Assembly: GCA_947064765.1 (NCBI GenBank)
Contig: CAMSWH010000007.1
Location: 1-58,085, forward strand
DNA from: an uncultured Clostridium sp.
GTDB lineage: Bacteria; Bacillota; Clostridia; TANB77; CAG-508
Direction: 5' to 3'
Length of the DNA stretch: 58,085 bases
Shown here: positions 1 to 9,111 of the stretch, piece by piece
Numbering within the stretch: position 1 is the first letter of the stretch
Layout of the letters: each line of letters opens with the position of its first letter
The notes under the pieces: generated by a model
Told to the model about the DNA's origin: nothing
Database searches by the model: none
Seen by the model: the letters and a program-made list of their open reading frames with translations, nothing else
Made by a program: the position numbers and the translations under genes

Positions 1-47
1 CTACACGAGTCCAAACACTCTTTCCCTACACGACGCTCTTCCGATCT
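1..47 (+). other. Illumina adapter left on the contig end
   Basis: Bases 1-6 match the tail of the P5 flow-cell oligo, 7-14 (GAGTCCAA) sit where the 8-base i5 index lies, and 15-47 match the complete TruSeq Read-1 primer ending in CTTCCGATCT. This is not genomic DNA. Genomic sequence starts at 48, in the middle of a gene. It also tells that the assembly came from Illumina reads, for which single-base indel errors are rare. Confidence 0.98.
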
Positions 48-242
48 AAGCATGTATTATCGATAGTTGGACAATTTGAAATATCAAAATCTACAATTAA
101 AGCTTTTGCTTGTACAGATATATGCAATATCAAAATTAATACTGTTGTAAAAAAAATGCAGGAAAATGGATATAATATTATAGATATAAAACTTTCAGTA
201 ATATCTTCTTTTTCTGTAGCATTTGTAATAATATATGAATAA
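48..242 (+). CDS. Small array protein, 5'-truncated copy
   Basis: Open from the first genomic base (K-H-V-L-S-I) to the TAA at 240-242, about 64 residues. It matches the other array members from their KHVLSI segment onward: variable centre, then VVKKMQENGYNIIDIK and a C-terminal VIIYE. The N-terminal part (MGVFS..LRPKDG) is missing only because the contig starts here behind the adapter. Function not recognised. Confidence 0.85.
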   Translation, partial: KHVLSIVGQFEISKSTIKAFACTDICNIKINTVVKKMQENGYNIIDIKLSVISSFSVAFVIIYE

Positions 243-260
243 ATATTAAATTTTGATAAG

Positions 261-290
261 AAAGATGGCTAATAAGTAGCCATCTTTTTT
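261..290 (+). terminator. Rho-independent terminator of array copy 1
   Basis: Stem AGATGGCTA / TAGCCATCT with a five-base loop, followed by six T residues. It is repeated almost unchanged behind the other array genes. Confidence 0.9.
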
Positions 291-347
291 GATGTAAGAA
301 TAACCAAAATAGTAATAGAATATAAATAATAAAACCATAAATTAATC

Positions 348-376
348 TTGAATATTATAAATTAATAATATATATT
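348..376 (+). promoter_or_regulatory. Promoter of array copy 2
   Basis: TTGAAT (348-353), 17-base spacer, TATATT (371-376). The same arrangement is conserved before copies 3 and 4, which supports the assignment. In so AT-rich a sequence a single match would mean little. Confidence 0.55.
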
Positions 377-412
377 TATAATATTAGAATATTTATAATA
401 AGGAGATTTAGT

Positions 413-637
413 ATGGGAGTATTTAGTACAAATTATGAAAAAATATGGGAGGAAACTGAAAAACATTTAAGACCAAAAGATGGATTTAAATATGTATTAA
501 CAAGAATTGATGGAGAAGATGATACAATAATTAATTTTATTTTAGAAAAAATGCAAAATAAAGGATATGAAATAATAGATATAAAAAAAATAGTAACACA
601 TGAGTATATAGTTGAAAGTATGATAATATATAAATAA
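413..637 (+). CDS. Small array protein, copy 2 (74 aa)
   Basis: ATG with AAGGAGA 7 bases upstream. Protein starts MGVFSTNYEKIWEETEKHLR, has the family block RPKDGFKYVL, a short variable centre, then IIEKMQ-like helix FILEKMQNKGYEIIDIK and a C-terminal MIIYK. It is the shortest copy and lacks the AEELW insertion of its sisters. The strand-helix-strand end (helix, GYEIIDIK, hydrophobic strand) resembles small DUF4177-type proteins, but that is a resemblance by eye only. Own promoter and terminator, so monocistronic. Function unknown. Confidence 0.8.
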   Translation: MGVFSTNYEKIWEETEKHLRPKDGFKYVLTRIDGEDDTIINFILEKMQNKGYEIIDIKKIVTHEYIVESMIIYK

Positions 638-650
638 TCTTAAATTAGAA

Positions 651-682
651 AAAAGGATAGTTAATAATTAGCTATCTTTTTT
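651..682 (+). terminator. Terminator of array copy 2
   Basis: AAAAGGATAGTTAAT / ATTAGCTATCTTTTTT hairpin with a T run. It has diverged from the terminators of copies 1 and 4 while keeping the pairing. Confidence 0.85.
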
Positions 683-736
683 ATGTAAGAGAAAGCAAAT
701 GCAATAGATTATAAATAACAAAAAAGTGCTTTAATC

Positions 737-765
737 TTGAATATTATAAATTAATGATATATAGT
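737..765 (+). promoter_or_regulatory. Promoter of array copy 3
   Basis: TTGAAT (737-742), 17-base spacer, TATAGT (760-765), at the same distance from the start codon as in the neighbouring copies. Confidence 0.5.
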
Positions 766-805
766 TATAACATATATTAGAATATTTATAATAAGGAGAT
801 TTGAG

Positions 806-1087
806 ATGGGAGTATTTAGTAAAGATTATGAAAAAGAAGCAGAAGAATTATGGGAAGATGTTAGAAATGATTTAAGACCGAAGGACGGGTTTAAACATGT
901 ATTATCAATATCAGGAGCATCTAATACATCAAAAATAACAGGTAAAACTTTCCATTGTACAGATGTATATGATATGATGATAAATACAATTATAGAAAAA
1001 ATGCAGAAATATGGATATAGTATTATAGATATGAAAATTACAGATGCATATCTTGCACCAGTAAGAACTATAATAATATATGAATAA
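806..1087 (+). CDS. Small array protein, copy 3 (93 aa)
   Basis: ATG preceded by AAGGAGA. N-terminus MGVFSKDYEKEAEELWEDVR, then LRPKDGFKHVLSISG, a variable centre (about residues 40-60) containing a GKTFHCTD segment, and the family C-terminus TIIEKMQKYGYSIIDMK ... TIIIYE. No signal peptide or membrane segment, so probably cytoplasmic. The conserved ends with a changing middle suggest a diversifying family. Function not recognised. Confidence 0.8.
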   Translation: MGVFSKDYEKEAEELWEDVRNDLRPKDGFKHVLSISGASNTSKITGKTFHCTDVYDMMINTIIEKMQKYGYSIIDMKITDAYLAPVRTIIIYE

Positions 1088-1103
1088 ATATTAAATTTTG
1101 ATA

Positions 1104-1135
1104 AAAAGGATGGCTAATAAGTAGCTGTCTTTTTT
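1104..1135 (+). terminator. Terminator of array copy 3
   Basis: AAGGATGGCTAATAAG / TAGCTGTCTTTTTT hairpin. The stem contains compensating G-T pairs relative to copy 1, followed by a T run. Confidence 0.85.
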
Positions 1136-1191
1136 ATGTAAGAATAACCAAAATAGTAATAGAATATAAATAATAAAACCATAAATTAATC

Positions 1192-1220
1192 TTGAATATT
1201 ATAAATTAATAATATATATT
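1192..1220 (+). promoter_or_regulatory. Promoter of array copy 4
   Basis: TTGAAT (1192-1197), 17-base spacer, TATATT (1215-1220), as in the other copies. Confidence 0.55.
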
Positions 1221-1260
1221 TATAACATATATTAGAATATTTATAATAAGGAGATTTAAA

Positions 1261-1551
1261 ATGGGAGTATTTAGTAAAGATTACGAAAAAGAAGCAGAAG
1301 AATTATGGAAAGAAGTTGAAAAAGATTTAAGACCAAAGGATGGATTGCAACATGCATTGATAATAGATAGCTTTTTTATAAATAAAACATTAGGCTTGGA
1401 AAAAAGAAATTTTATCTATAATAAAGAATATACCATAGCGATGAATAAGTTGATAGAGCAACTGCAGAAAAATGGATATGATATTATAGAGATAAAAGTA
1501 GTATCAGATGATAGTTGTTCTTCAATTAGAATTTTGATAATGTATGAATAA
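1261..1551 (+). CDS. Small array protein, copy 4 (96 aa)
   Basis: ATG with AAGGAGA 7 bases upstream. N-terminus MGVFSKDYEKEAEELWKEVE is nearly identical to copy 3, then LRPKDGLQHALII, the longest variable centre of the set (about residues 42-66), and LIEQLQKNGYDIIEIK ... ILIMYE at the end. It is the last member before the phage tail genes; whether the array belongs to the prophage or was inserted beside it cannot be told because the left side is missing. Confidence 0.8.
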   Translation: MGVFSKDYEKEAEELWKEVEKDLRPKDGLQHALIIDSFFINKTLGLEKRNFIYNKEYTIAMNKLIEQLQKNGYDIIEIKVVSDDSCSSIRILIMYE

Positions 1552-1568
1552 ATATTAAATTTTGATAA

Positions 1569-1599
1569 GAAAGATGGCTAATAAGTAGCCATCTTTTTT
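1569..1599 (+). terminator. Terminator of array copy 4
   Basis: GAAAGATGGCTA / TAGCCATCTTTTTTG, the same hairpin as copy 1. It insulates the array from the tape-measure gene, whose Shine-Dalgarno sequence lies about 30 bases downstream. Confidence 0.9.
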
Positions 1600-1636
1600 G
1601 GTGTAAGAATATAGTAAAAATTAAAAGAAAGGGGGA

Positions 1637-3716
1637 ATGGCTTATAACAACAGAACAAGTAGAAATTTTAGTACAAGCAAATATAGAAGGAGCAGTAAAA
1701 GAATTTAAAAAGCTTGTACCAGAAATAAATAAACAAATAAGTAAAATACAAAAAGAATTTAATAATTTAGATTTAAAAATAAAAATTGATGATATGAATA
1801 TTAGCAAAGTTGTTAAAAATTTTCAGGATTCTAAAAATCAAATAAAAAATACTATGGAAGAGTTAAAGTTAGATATAGGAAGTATATTTTCTGAAATGCA
1901 AAATGATATTATAGGTACTTTTGTAGGTTTTTTACAATTTAATGGAGTTCCAGATGAAGTTATACAAAATCTTGTGAGTACTTTTAATAATTTAATAACT
2001 ACAATAAATAATATAGTTCAAAGTAAGGGGTTTAATGAGTTTTTAGAAGAAATTTCTGAAAAATTTAAAACTATTTCAGAAAATATGGAAAATATAGATT
2101 GGCAAAAAACATTAGAGGGATTAACAAGTATAGGAAAAATAGCATTAGATGGATTTTATGCATTTTTTGATATATTAAAATGGCTTGCCGAACATCCTTT
2201 AATTGCAGAAACTATAGTATCAATTGCGTTAGCAATTAAATTTCTTTTTTCTAGTATTTCTACAATTGGTGGAATTTTATCAATTTTTAGAGATTTTAGT
2301 AAAATATTTACTTTTGCTAATATGAAAATAGCTTTAATATTATTAGCAATAGCTGCTGCAATAGGTTTAATTATAGCAGTAATAATGAACTGGGAAAACA
2401 TTATGAATTCTCTAAAACAAACAGTAAAATTAATAGTAAGTACATTAATTGAGTTTTATACTAATTTATGGAATACTATAAAAGATATTTTTTCTAAGAG
2501 GATAGAAGAAATAGCAGGGATACTTGAATATTTAAGAAATTTATTTCTTAAAGTATTTGAAACTATAGGAAATTTTATAATGCAAAGTATTAGTACAGTA
2601 TTTCAGATAATAACAGGTATATTTCAAGGAATTGTAACTTTTATACCAGCTGCAATAGAATTTATATGGAATACAATATTACAATTTATAAATGCAATGA
2701 TAGAAGCAATACCATTAGCACTTGAAAGTATTAGAAATTTTATATCAAGTGCAATAGAATTTATATGGAATACAATATTACAATTTATAAATGCAATGGT
2801 AGAAGCAATACCATTAGCACTTGAAAGTATTAGAAATTTTATATCAAGTGCTTTAGAATTTATATGGAATATTATATTGCAATTTATAAATATGATAGTA
2901 GAAGGAATACCATTAGTATTTGAAACTATTATAAACTTCATATCAAGTGCATTAGAATTTATATGGAACATAATATCACAAGCTTTAAATACAATATTTG
3001 AAACAATATCATCAGTATTCCAAATAATTGTAAACTTTATATCAACTACATTAGAAACAATTTGGAATGTATTTTCACAAATATTTAATAATATATTACA
3101 GTTTATAATATCGATATTTCAAGGAATATGGAACACAATATCAAACATAATAAATACTATATTAAATACAATAAAAAATGTTTTAGGAAAAATTCAAGAA
3201 GTTTGGTCAAATGTATGGGATACAGTATCAAGAGTTGTTAGTGATGTATGGAATGGTATATGGGGAACAATAAAAGGAGTAATAAACTCAATTTTATCTG
3301 GAATGGAAAAAATGGTAAATGGAGTAATAGACAGTATAAACTTTATTTTAGGAGGAATAGATACTATAGCAAATACAGTTGGATCAGTTATTGGAATAGA
3401 TCCAATAAGCTTAAAAATAAGTTATGTATCATTGCCAAGATTAGCAAAAGGTGGAGTATTAACAAGAGCAACAGCATTTATTGGTGGAGAGTATACAGGA
3501 GCAAGAAGTAATCCTGAAATAGTATCTCCACAAAGTATCTTAATGGAAACATTTGATACAGTGCTTTCAAATCATGAATGGAATCGAGAAGCTAATAATG
3601 CTCCAATAAATGTTTCTCTAATAGTTGGAAATACAAAGCTAGGAGAAATATTATTAGAAGATTTAAGAAGTATAAAAAGACAAACTGGTAAAAATATAGA
3701 AGCAATATGTAGTTAG
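1637..3716 (+). CDS. Phage tail tape measure protein, start region out of frame by +1
   Basis: The long frame is unbroken from about 1629 to the TAG ending at 3716 (about 690 residues), but contains no ATG, GTG or TTG before the ATG at 1794. A good candidate start ATG at 1637 (after GAAAGGGGG) reads Met-Ala and then leaves this frame; removing one T at 1642-1645 gives MAITTEQVEILVQANIEGAV, a plausible N-terminus. Alternatives are an ATA start at 1644, 8 bases after the G run, or a shortened protein from 1794. Features: N-terminal coiled segment, hydrophobic stretches around encoded residues 185-255, then amphipathic tandem repeats of 33 residues (DNA 2652-3047), and a C-terminal KGGVLTRATAFIGGEYTG motif typical of tape measures, whose length sets tail length. 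The strongly hydrophobic repeats are normal for this family. Confidence 0.85.
2652..3047 (+). repeat. 99-bp in-frame tandem repeat in the tape measure gene
   Basis: Units begin at 2652, 2751, 2850 and 2949, a period of exactly 99 bases (33 codons, starting A-(I/L)-E-F-I-W-N). The first two units differ by one base, A to G, which changes Ile to Val; the third and fourth are diverged. The near-identity of units 1 and 2 points to a recent duplication. Confidence 0.9.
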
Positions 3717-3727
3717 GAGGTGTAAAT

Positions 3728-4148
3728 ATGATATGGAAATTAGAAGGTAAATTAATGAAAACACCAAGTGAATATGATGATGATATAGAAGATACAGATA
3801 GTGATAGTTATACAAGTATTATTGATGCAAGTTTAATAGATAATCCAATAGCTGTTGGAATGTTAAATTGCAATATGTCTTGGGATTGTTTAACAGAAGA
3901 AGAGGCAGAAGAATTGTGTCAAGCTACTTATAAAAATCCTATGATTGTAACTATTAAAGCACCATCAATTCCACGGTGGAATGATAGAAAATGCAAAGTT
4001 TCGTGTAAGTAAAAGAAAAACAAAAATGCATAAAACAGGAAAAGATGAAGACACTTCCAAATCATATTGGCAAGTGTCTTTTAATATGGTACAAAAAGAA
4101 CTAACAGAAGAGCAAAAAAGAGTAGTGGAGGAGGCTAATAATGTATAA
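3728..4148 (+). CDS. Small phage tail protein, needs a +1 shift at CGG
   Basis: AGGAGGTG precedes the ATG. The first frame gives MIWKLEGKLMKTPSEY ... TIKAPSIP and then ends 12 codons later (stop 4010-4012). Skipping the C at 3974 continues as GGMIENAKFRVSKRKTK ... EEANNV to a TAA at 4146-4148, about 139 residues in all. The start of the WKL..G..L.TPS.Y type and the C-terminal YWQVSFNMVQKE strand are what I know from small conserved tail proteins that sit between tape measure and tail tip gene in clostridial phages (possibly DUF6711; not verified). The end overlaps the next ATG (4141), as expected for a translationally coupled intact gene. The only in-frame CGG is at the break. Confidence 0.8.
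3974..3976 (+). promoter_or_regulatory. CGG codon at inferred +1 frameshift site 1
   Basis: Zero frame CCA CGG TGG; +1 frame CCA (C) GGT GGA. The +1 frame is open only from 3951 and the zero frame only to 4009, so the shift must lie in about 60 bases; CGG falls inside. Confidence 0.6.
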
Positions 4149-7100
4149 TACAAGTAATGATTATAAAAATAAAATTTATTCAGATAGTACTAGACATTTA
4201 TTAAAAATATTTTTAGATGATGTTGAAGTCAAGCCTAAATATATATTAGACTTTCAAGCTTCTTTTAAAGTTTTCGATAATGATGAATTTTCTTTTGGCT
4301 CTACGTGTTCAAGGACAGTTAAAATAAAGTTACATAAGGATGCATTAAAAGGAATAAAAAATGATATTAATATTGTAAAAATTATAACAGGAATAGATGG
4401 CGAAGAAATACCATATGGAGAATTTACAATAGATACCCAAAAAGAGGTTAATAATTATAATGTAGAATTTGAATTAATAGATTATATGCCAAAATTTAAT
4501 TTTAATTATAATGCTAGAGTTACATTCCCAGCTAGGTTATGTGATATTGCAAAAGATATATGTATGCAAGCAGGAGTAGAACTACGGTTCTACTTCTTTT
4601 TTGAATATGAATACAGAAATTTTGGTATGGGATAATGAAGTAACTGCTAGAGAATATATCTCATATATAGCAGAACAAGCAGGAGCTTTTGCATGTATTG
4701 GAAGAGATGGAAAATTATATTTTAAACAAATTGGAGTAAATAATATTGAATTAAATAAGAAATTTTTAAAAGATATTAAGTATGGTGAATTGTTTGAAAT
4801 AAGCCGTATAGCATATGAAGATGGTGTGCAAGATTTTAAACAAGGAACTACAGAAGATAGTACAGTATGGATAAATCAAGATAATATGTATATTAATAAT
4901 CAAGAACAAATAGATACAATATATGATTACTATAAAAATTTTAAATGTTATTCTTTTGAGGGAGGCTTGATAATAGATCCTGCTATAGAGGTTGGAGACA
5001 TAATTATTATTGATAAAAAGCCAGTTATATATCAGGGAGAATTAAGTTATTGTGGTAAATTTTTTGCAAGTATAAAAAGTGAAATCAAAAGTAAAGCAAA
5101 ACAAGAAAGTTCAACTAGAGAAAAATCAGATAAATCCAAAATTAGAAGATTAGAAAGTAGAATTAATCAAGTAGATGGAAATATAACACTTTTAGGAAAA
5201 GAAGTAACAGAACATGAAGATAAACTATCTGAAATTAAATTAGATATAGATAGTATAACTCATAAAATTGAGAATGTAGCAGAAGTAACAAACGAGATTA
5301 AAGGATTTACAAAAATACAATTGGATGAATGTATGAAAGGACCTTTAACTGAATTACATATATATGGAAATAACTCTATTTCACGTGGATTATTTCCAAG
5401 CGAAACATTATATCCAAGCAAAAGTTTATATCCAAGTAAATTGGAATATAGTAATGAAAATATTAAGATAAGAGTAAAAGCAGAGGACACAGGAGAATAT
5501 CAAGAAATAGATTTAGGCATAAGTAGTTTAAAGCAATTTAAGGGGACGTATGATGAATATGTACTTAAAAATGGCGAAGCACAAGTAATAAGAAGAATTG
5601 GATTAGATAGTAATAATAATAGATATATATTAGAAAATGAAATAGTAGAAGAGCTTGAAAGTATAGATATTAATTTAGAAGAAGGAACAAATTATATTGA
5701 AATAATAAATCAAGTTGCTAATATGAAAGCTAGATATGTTGTTTTAAATGATTTTACAAAACGTTTTGCAACAAGTGTGGAGATGTATTCTATAATTCAG
5801 CAGACTGTTGATGAAATTTTGTTAGAAGTAGGCAAAAAAATTGGAGAAGATGAACTAAAAACAGCAATTGAAATGTCAGAAGGCAAAATGGCTTTAACAG
5901 TAAGTGAAAAAGTAGGAGAAGATGAGTTAAATAGTGCTATAAATTTAGCAGTTGATAATATAATTTTAGAATTAAATAAAAAAATAGATGAGGATGAATT
6001 AAATTCAGCATTAAAATTATATGAAAATGAAATTTCAGCATCAGTAAATCAGCAGGTTGAAGAAAAAATTGAAGATAAGATAGACAAAAAAGATATATTG
6101 GCATCTTGGAATTTAGCAGTAAAAAATGGTGAAGGAATTGTTACTATTGAAGGAAATAAATTAATTATAAAAACGGACAATTTTAAATTAGATGATAAGG
6201 GAAATGTAATTATTACTGGAAAAAAGGATGCACCATATAATTATACAATGTTAGATGTACATTTAGCTTTAGCACATATAGGAGGAGATATAAGTTTACC
6301 ACCTAAATTACTAGATGTATATCATGTTAAGACTACGTCAGGAAATATAAATGTTACAGATGTAGTTGCGATGATGGATATAGTTGAAGGAAAAAAGAAA
6401 TCAACTAAAACGCTAGAGGCAGATGTGATAATAGATCCTAACCAAAGTGAAAAGGTTATTTCATTAAAGTTAACAGAAGACCTGCAAACAATTATTGGTT
6501 TATTTCAAATGTATTCATATATGATAAAATGTACAAATTTATTGATAGGAAGTGGATATGATATTACTTTAGATAATGCTAAATATGGTATTCAACTTGA
6601 TGGAGTTAATAAAACGATAAAAATTATAGATACAAATCAAGATGTAGAAACAACAATAGATTCAGGAAAAGTAGATGCATATAATGTATACGCAAGTTCT
6701 GGTGGAGCAAAAGGATATTGTATGCATAGTAGAGGAACAGAACATACATATATGATAGATTATATGAGTTATTATGGAACTACTTATTTCTTAATATATT
6801 TAGATAAAACTAATTATATTCCTTTAGTCAATTCAGTTTATGTAGATAGTGAGCAAATTGCACAAATAGCTCATAAAACAAGTTATTTTGAATATGTAGT
6901 GCCTCATTATGGTGCTTTTGGTATAAATGGAGTTTTTCAATCAGATACAAAATTAAAAGAAAATATAACAGATACGAAAATAAATGCTACAGATATTATA
7001 AATAAAATTAGACATATAGAATTTGATTGGAAAAATACTAAAATGGCAATAGGAGAAGGTCATGAGCAAATAGGATATTCAGCCAATCAAATTGAAGAAG

Positions 7101-7339
7101 ATATAGGAATGAATATTGTTTATGAAGTACATCAACCAGAAAATAGTGAGTTTAATAGTATTAAACAAATTAATGAAAATAGAATTATGCCTTTAGTTAC
7201 AAAATCAATTCAAGAATTATCAAAAGAAAATCAAGAATTAAAACAAGAAAATGAAAAACAAAATAAAATGATAAACTTTTTAATAAATAAATTAAATTGT
7301 AAAGAAGAACTTGAAAAATATATGAAGGAGGAAAAATAA
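4141..7339 (+). CDS. Phage tail-tip/spike protein with S74 chaperone domain, needs a +1 shift at CGG
   Basis: ATG at 4141 overlaps the end of the previous gene. The first frame (MYNTSNDYKNKIY ... AGVEL) runs into a stop at 4633-4635; skipping C4585 gives VELGSTSFLNMNTEILVWDN and continues to the TAA at 7339, about 1065 residues. N-terminal ~330 residues resemble siphophage tail-associated (gp27/ORF44-like) baseplate proteins; the middle is coiled coil with repeated GEDEL(K/N).A segments; the C-terminus carries QSDTKLKENI (Ser encoded at 6941) followed by FDWK and GYSANQIEED, the signature of the peptidase S74 intramolecular chaperone that cuts itself off after trimer folding, and ends in a coiled coil. 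Likely receptor-binding or cell-wall-contact protein at the tail tip. Confidence 0.85.
4585..4587 (+). promoter_or_regulatory. CGG codon at inferred +1 frameshift site 2
   Basis: Zero frame CTA CGG TTC; +1 frame CTA (C) GGT TCT. The +1 frame has a TAG at 4577-4579 and the zero frame a stop at 4633, so the shift lies between 4580 and 4633; CGG is five bases into that window. Confidence 0.6.
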
Positions 7340-8829
7340 TGGAAATAACTTTTAAAGAAACAACTTTTGGAAATGATAACCCACCAGCTATAGATGAAAC
7401 TTTTTTAAATAATTTCCAAAAAACAATAAAAACAGACTTAACAAATATCAATAATGAGTTAGAAAGTAAAGTAAATAAAGAAAGTGGAAAAGGCTTGAGT
7501 CAAGAAAATTTTACTACTAACTTTAAAGAGAAATTAGAAAATATAAGTGATTATAATGAATTAAAAAATCTTTTAATAAAAGAAGAGATTATAAGTACAG
7601 AAAATAATTTATTATCTGTAAAAAATACAGCAGAAGGGTTAAAAGCAAAAGTAACAGAAATATCAAGTAATAAAATAAGTCAAAGAACAGAACCTTCAAT
7701 AACAACAGAAAGTGAAATTGAAGGTGTTACAGGTAATTTAATAATAAGTAGTTATAACAAAAATATTTACAATCCGGTAAATATTTATAATAAAGGAGAT
7801 AATGTAATTGTAGATGAAGATGATTGGATTAGTGTTAATTATGATAATAGTGCAGGTGTAGCAACAAAATTTGAAAATTTTTTTACAAAGTTAAGTAATA
7901 TTATAAAGCCTAATAAAAAATATTATTTAATTGTGGAAGTTGCAGAAGCGTCAGGTTGGGGATTTATAAATTTAGTAAGTGCTGTTCAAAATAATGATAA
8001 AAGTCAATTTTTGCCAATAACAGCAATACAAATTAATAATCTTCATGCTGGGGATATTATTTTAAATGAAATAACAAGTTTGTCAAATGTAAGTAATGAA
8101 AGTGCAAATAAATTAATGAGAAGTTATTTTCAATTTGATAAAAATAATGTTGGCTCTTGTAAAATTAGATTATCTCTATTAGAAGAAAAACCAGATACAA
8201 ATAATTTTGTATATATAAAAAATCAAGGTAAAGAATTAACTATAAAATTAGAAAATAAAAAATTATATGGCAATGAATTAGCAAAAGATAGTATAGTTTT
8301 TAAGGATAATAAATGGCAATATGCGAGAAATTGGAATACAGTAGTTTTAAATGGAGCAGAAGATTGGAAACAAGAAGTAACTTCAAATGCAGGATATAGA
8401 TACAGATTATCATTATCAACCAATAGCCCATTGAAAAATAATAATACTATAAATATAAAATCTAGTAGATTACAAGGAAAAAGTGCTTTAGATACTTGGA
8501 ATGGTATAGATGGTATTAGTGTTGGATTTCATATTCAAATTTATTTAGAAGAGTATAAAAATAAAACTTTAGACGAATTTAAACAATTTTTAAATGAAAA
8601 TCCTATTACAGCTACATATATAGTAAATGATACAACATATGAAGAAATAATAGATATAGAGTTAATAAATGAATTAAATAAATTACTAGATATAGAGCAA
8701 TATGAAGAGGAAACTAATATGTTTTTTAATCAAGAAGTAATTTTTAAAACAGAAGTAAAAAAGAATAGATTAAGCATATTGAATGAAAGAATTGTTAATA
8801 TAGAAAATTCATTAAATACTACAGAATAG
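7339..8829 (+). CDS. Phage baseplate/tail fibre protein (496 aa)
   Basis: Start overlaps the preceding stop (TAATG), with AAGGAGG 9 bases upstream. N-terminus MEITFKETTFGNDNPPAIDE followed by a helical region and two beta-rich blocks containing YNPVNIYNKGD and IKNQGKELTIKLENKKLYGN, then a helical C-terminus. It looks like the upper-baseplate or fibre proteins that follow the tail spike in clostridial siphophages; the binding target cannot be told from sequence. No enzyme motif was seen. It is part of the late operon and has normal codon use for this window. Confidence 0.65.
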   Translation: MEITFKETTFGNDNPPAIDETFLNNFQKTIKTDLTNINNELESKVNKESGKGLSQENFTTNFKEKLENISDYNELKNLLIKEEIISTENNLLSVKNTAEGLKAKVTEISSNKISQRTEPSITTESEIEGVTGNLIISSYNKNIYNPVNIYNKGDNVIVDEDDWISVNYDNSAGVATKFENFFTKLSNIIKPNKKYYLIVEVAEASGWGFINLVSAVQNNDKSQFLPITAIQINNLHAGDIILNEITSLSNVSNESANKLMRSYFQFDKNNVGSCKIRLSLLEEKPDTNNFVYIKNQGKELTIKLENKKLYGNELAKDSIVFKDNKWQYARNWNTVVLNGAEDWKQEVTSNAGYRYRLSLSTNSPLKNNNTINIKSSRLQGKSALDTWNGIDGISVGFHIQIYLEEYKNKTLDEFKQFLNENPITATYIVNDTTYEEIIDIELINELNKLLDIEQYEEETNMFFNQEVIFKTEVKKNRLSILNERIVNIENSLNTTE

Positions 8830-8883
8830 TTTTAGTAGATAATTTAGAAGAAAGTAAGTAAAGGAAAATATGGAGGGCAAAGT

Positions 8884-9111
8884 ATGAGTGAAACAATAAT
8901 AACAGCACTAATAACTGGTGGATTAACTCTATTAGGAGTTCTAATAAGCAATAGCAGAAGTCAAGCAGTAACAGAAACAAAAATAGAAGAGTTAACTAGA
9001 GAAGTAAGAGAACATAATAATTTTGCTAAAAGAATGCCTGTAGTAGAGGAAAAAATAAGCGTAATAAATCATAGAATAGAAGATTTAGAAAGGAATGTGA
9101 TAGAGCTATGA
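8884..9111 (+). CDS. Small phage membrane protein, XhlA/haemolysin-like (75 aa)
   Basis: GGAGGG before ATG. One N-terminal hydrophobic helix (ITALITGGLTLLGVLIS) and then a charged coiled coil (IEELTREVREHN ... IEDLERNVIEL). Small proteins of this build stand directly before holins in Firmicute prophages (XhlA-like). It overlaps the next gene by four bases (ATGA), which indicates translational coupling and a joint role in lysis. Confidence 0.65.
   Translation: MSETIITALITGGLTLLGVLISNSRSQAVTETKIEELTREVREHNNFAKRMPVVEEKISVINHRIEDLERNVIEL

Larger units (their letters stand above)
48..1599 (+). repeat. Tandem array of four small paralogous genes
   Basis: Four head-to-tail units, each a short ORF followed by an AT-rich hairpin terminator and a conserved leader of about 120 bases (core TTGAATATTATAAATTAAT and AATAAGGAGATTT before the ATG). 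Start-to-start distances are 393 and 455 bases. The first unit is cut by the contig end. The leader and both gene ends are nearly invariant, while the gene centres differ in length and sequence. Confidence 0.9.

Noticed and set aside
1526..1807. Minus-strand ORF of 93 codons over the tape measure start
   Set aside because: Overlaps the array terminator and the tape measure N-terminus; composition of an antisense shadow.
2156..2971. Minus-strand ORFs opposite the tape measure repeats
   Set aside because: They mirror the 99-bp repeat on the complementary strand; no start signals.
3248..3511. 87-codon ORF inside the tape measure gene in another frame
   Set aside because: Composition (N, K, W, R, Y) is what an AT-rich shifted frame yields; no ribosome site, no recognisable motif.
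4594..4602. T-run slippage (six T) as cause of the frame change in the tail-spike gene
   Set aside because: Possible in position, but it would give ELRFYFFLN, whereas the CGG site gives VELGSTSFLN, which fits tail-tip proteins as I know them; kept as an alternative only.
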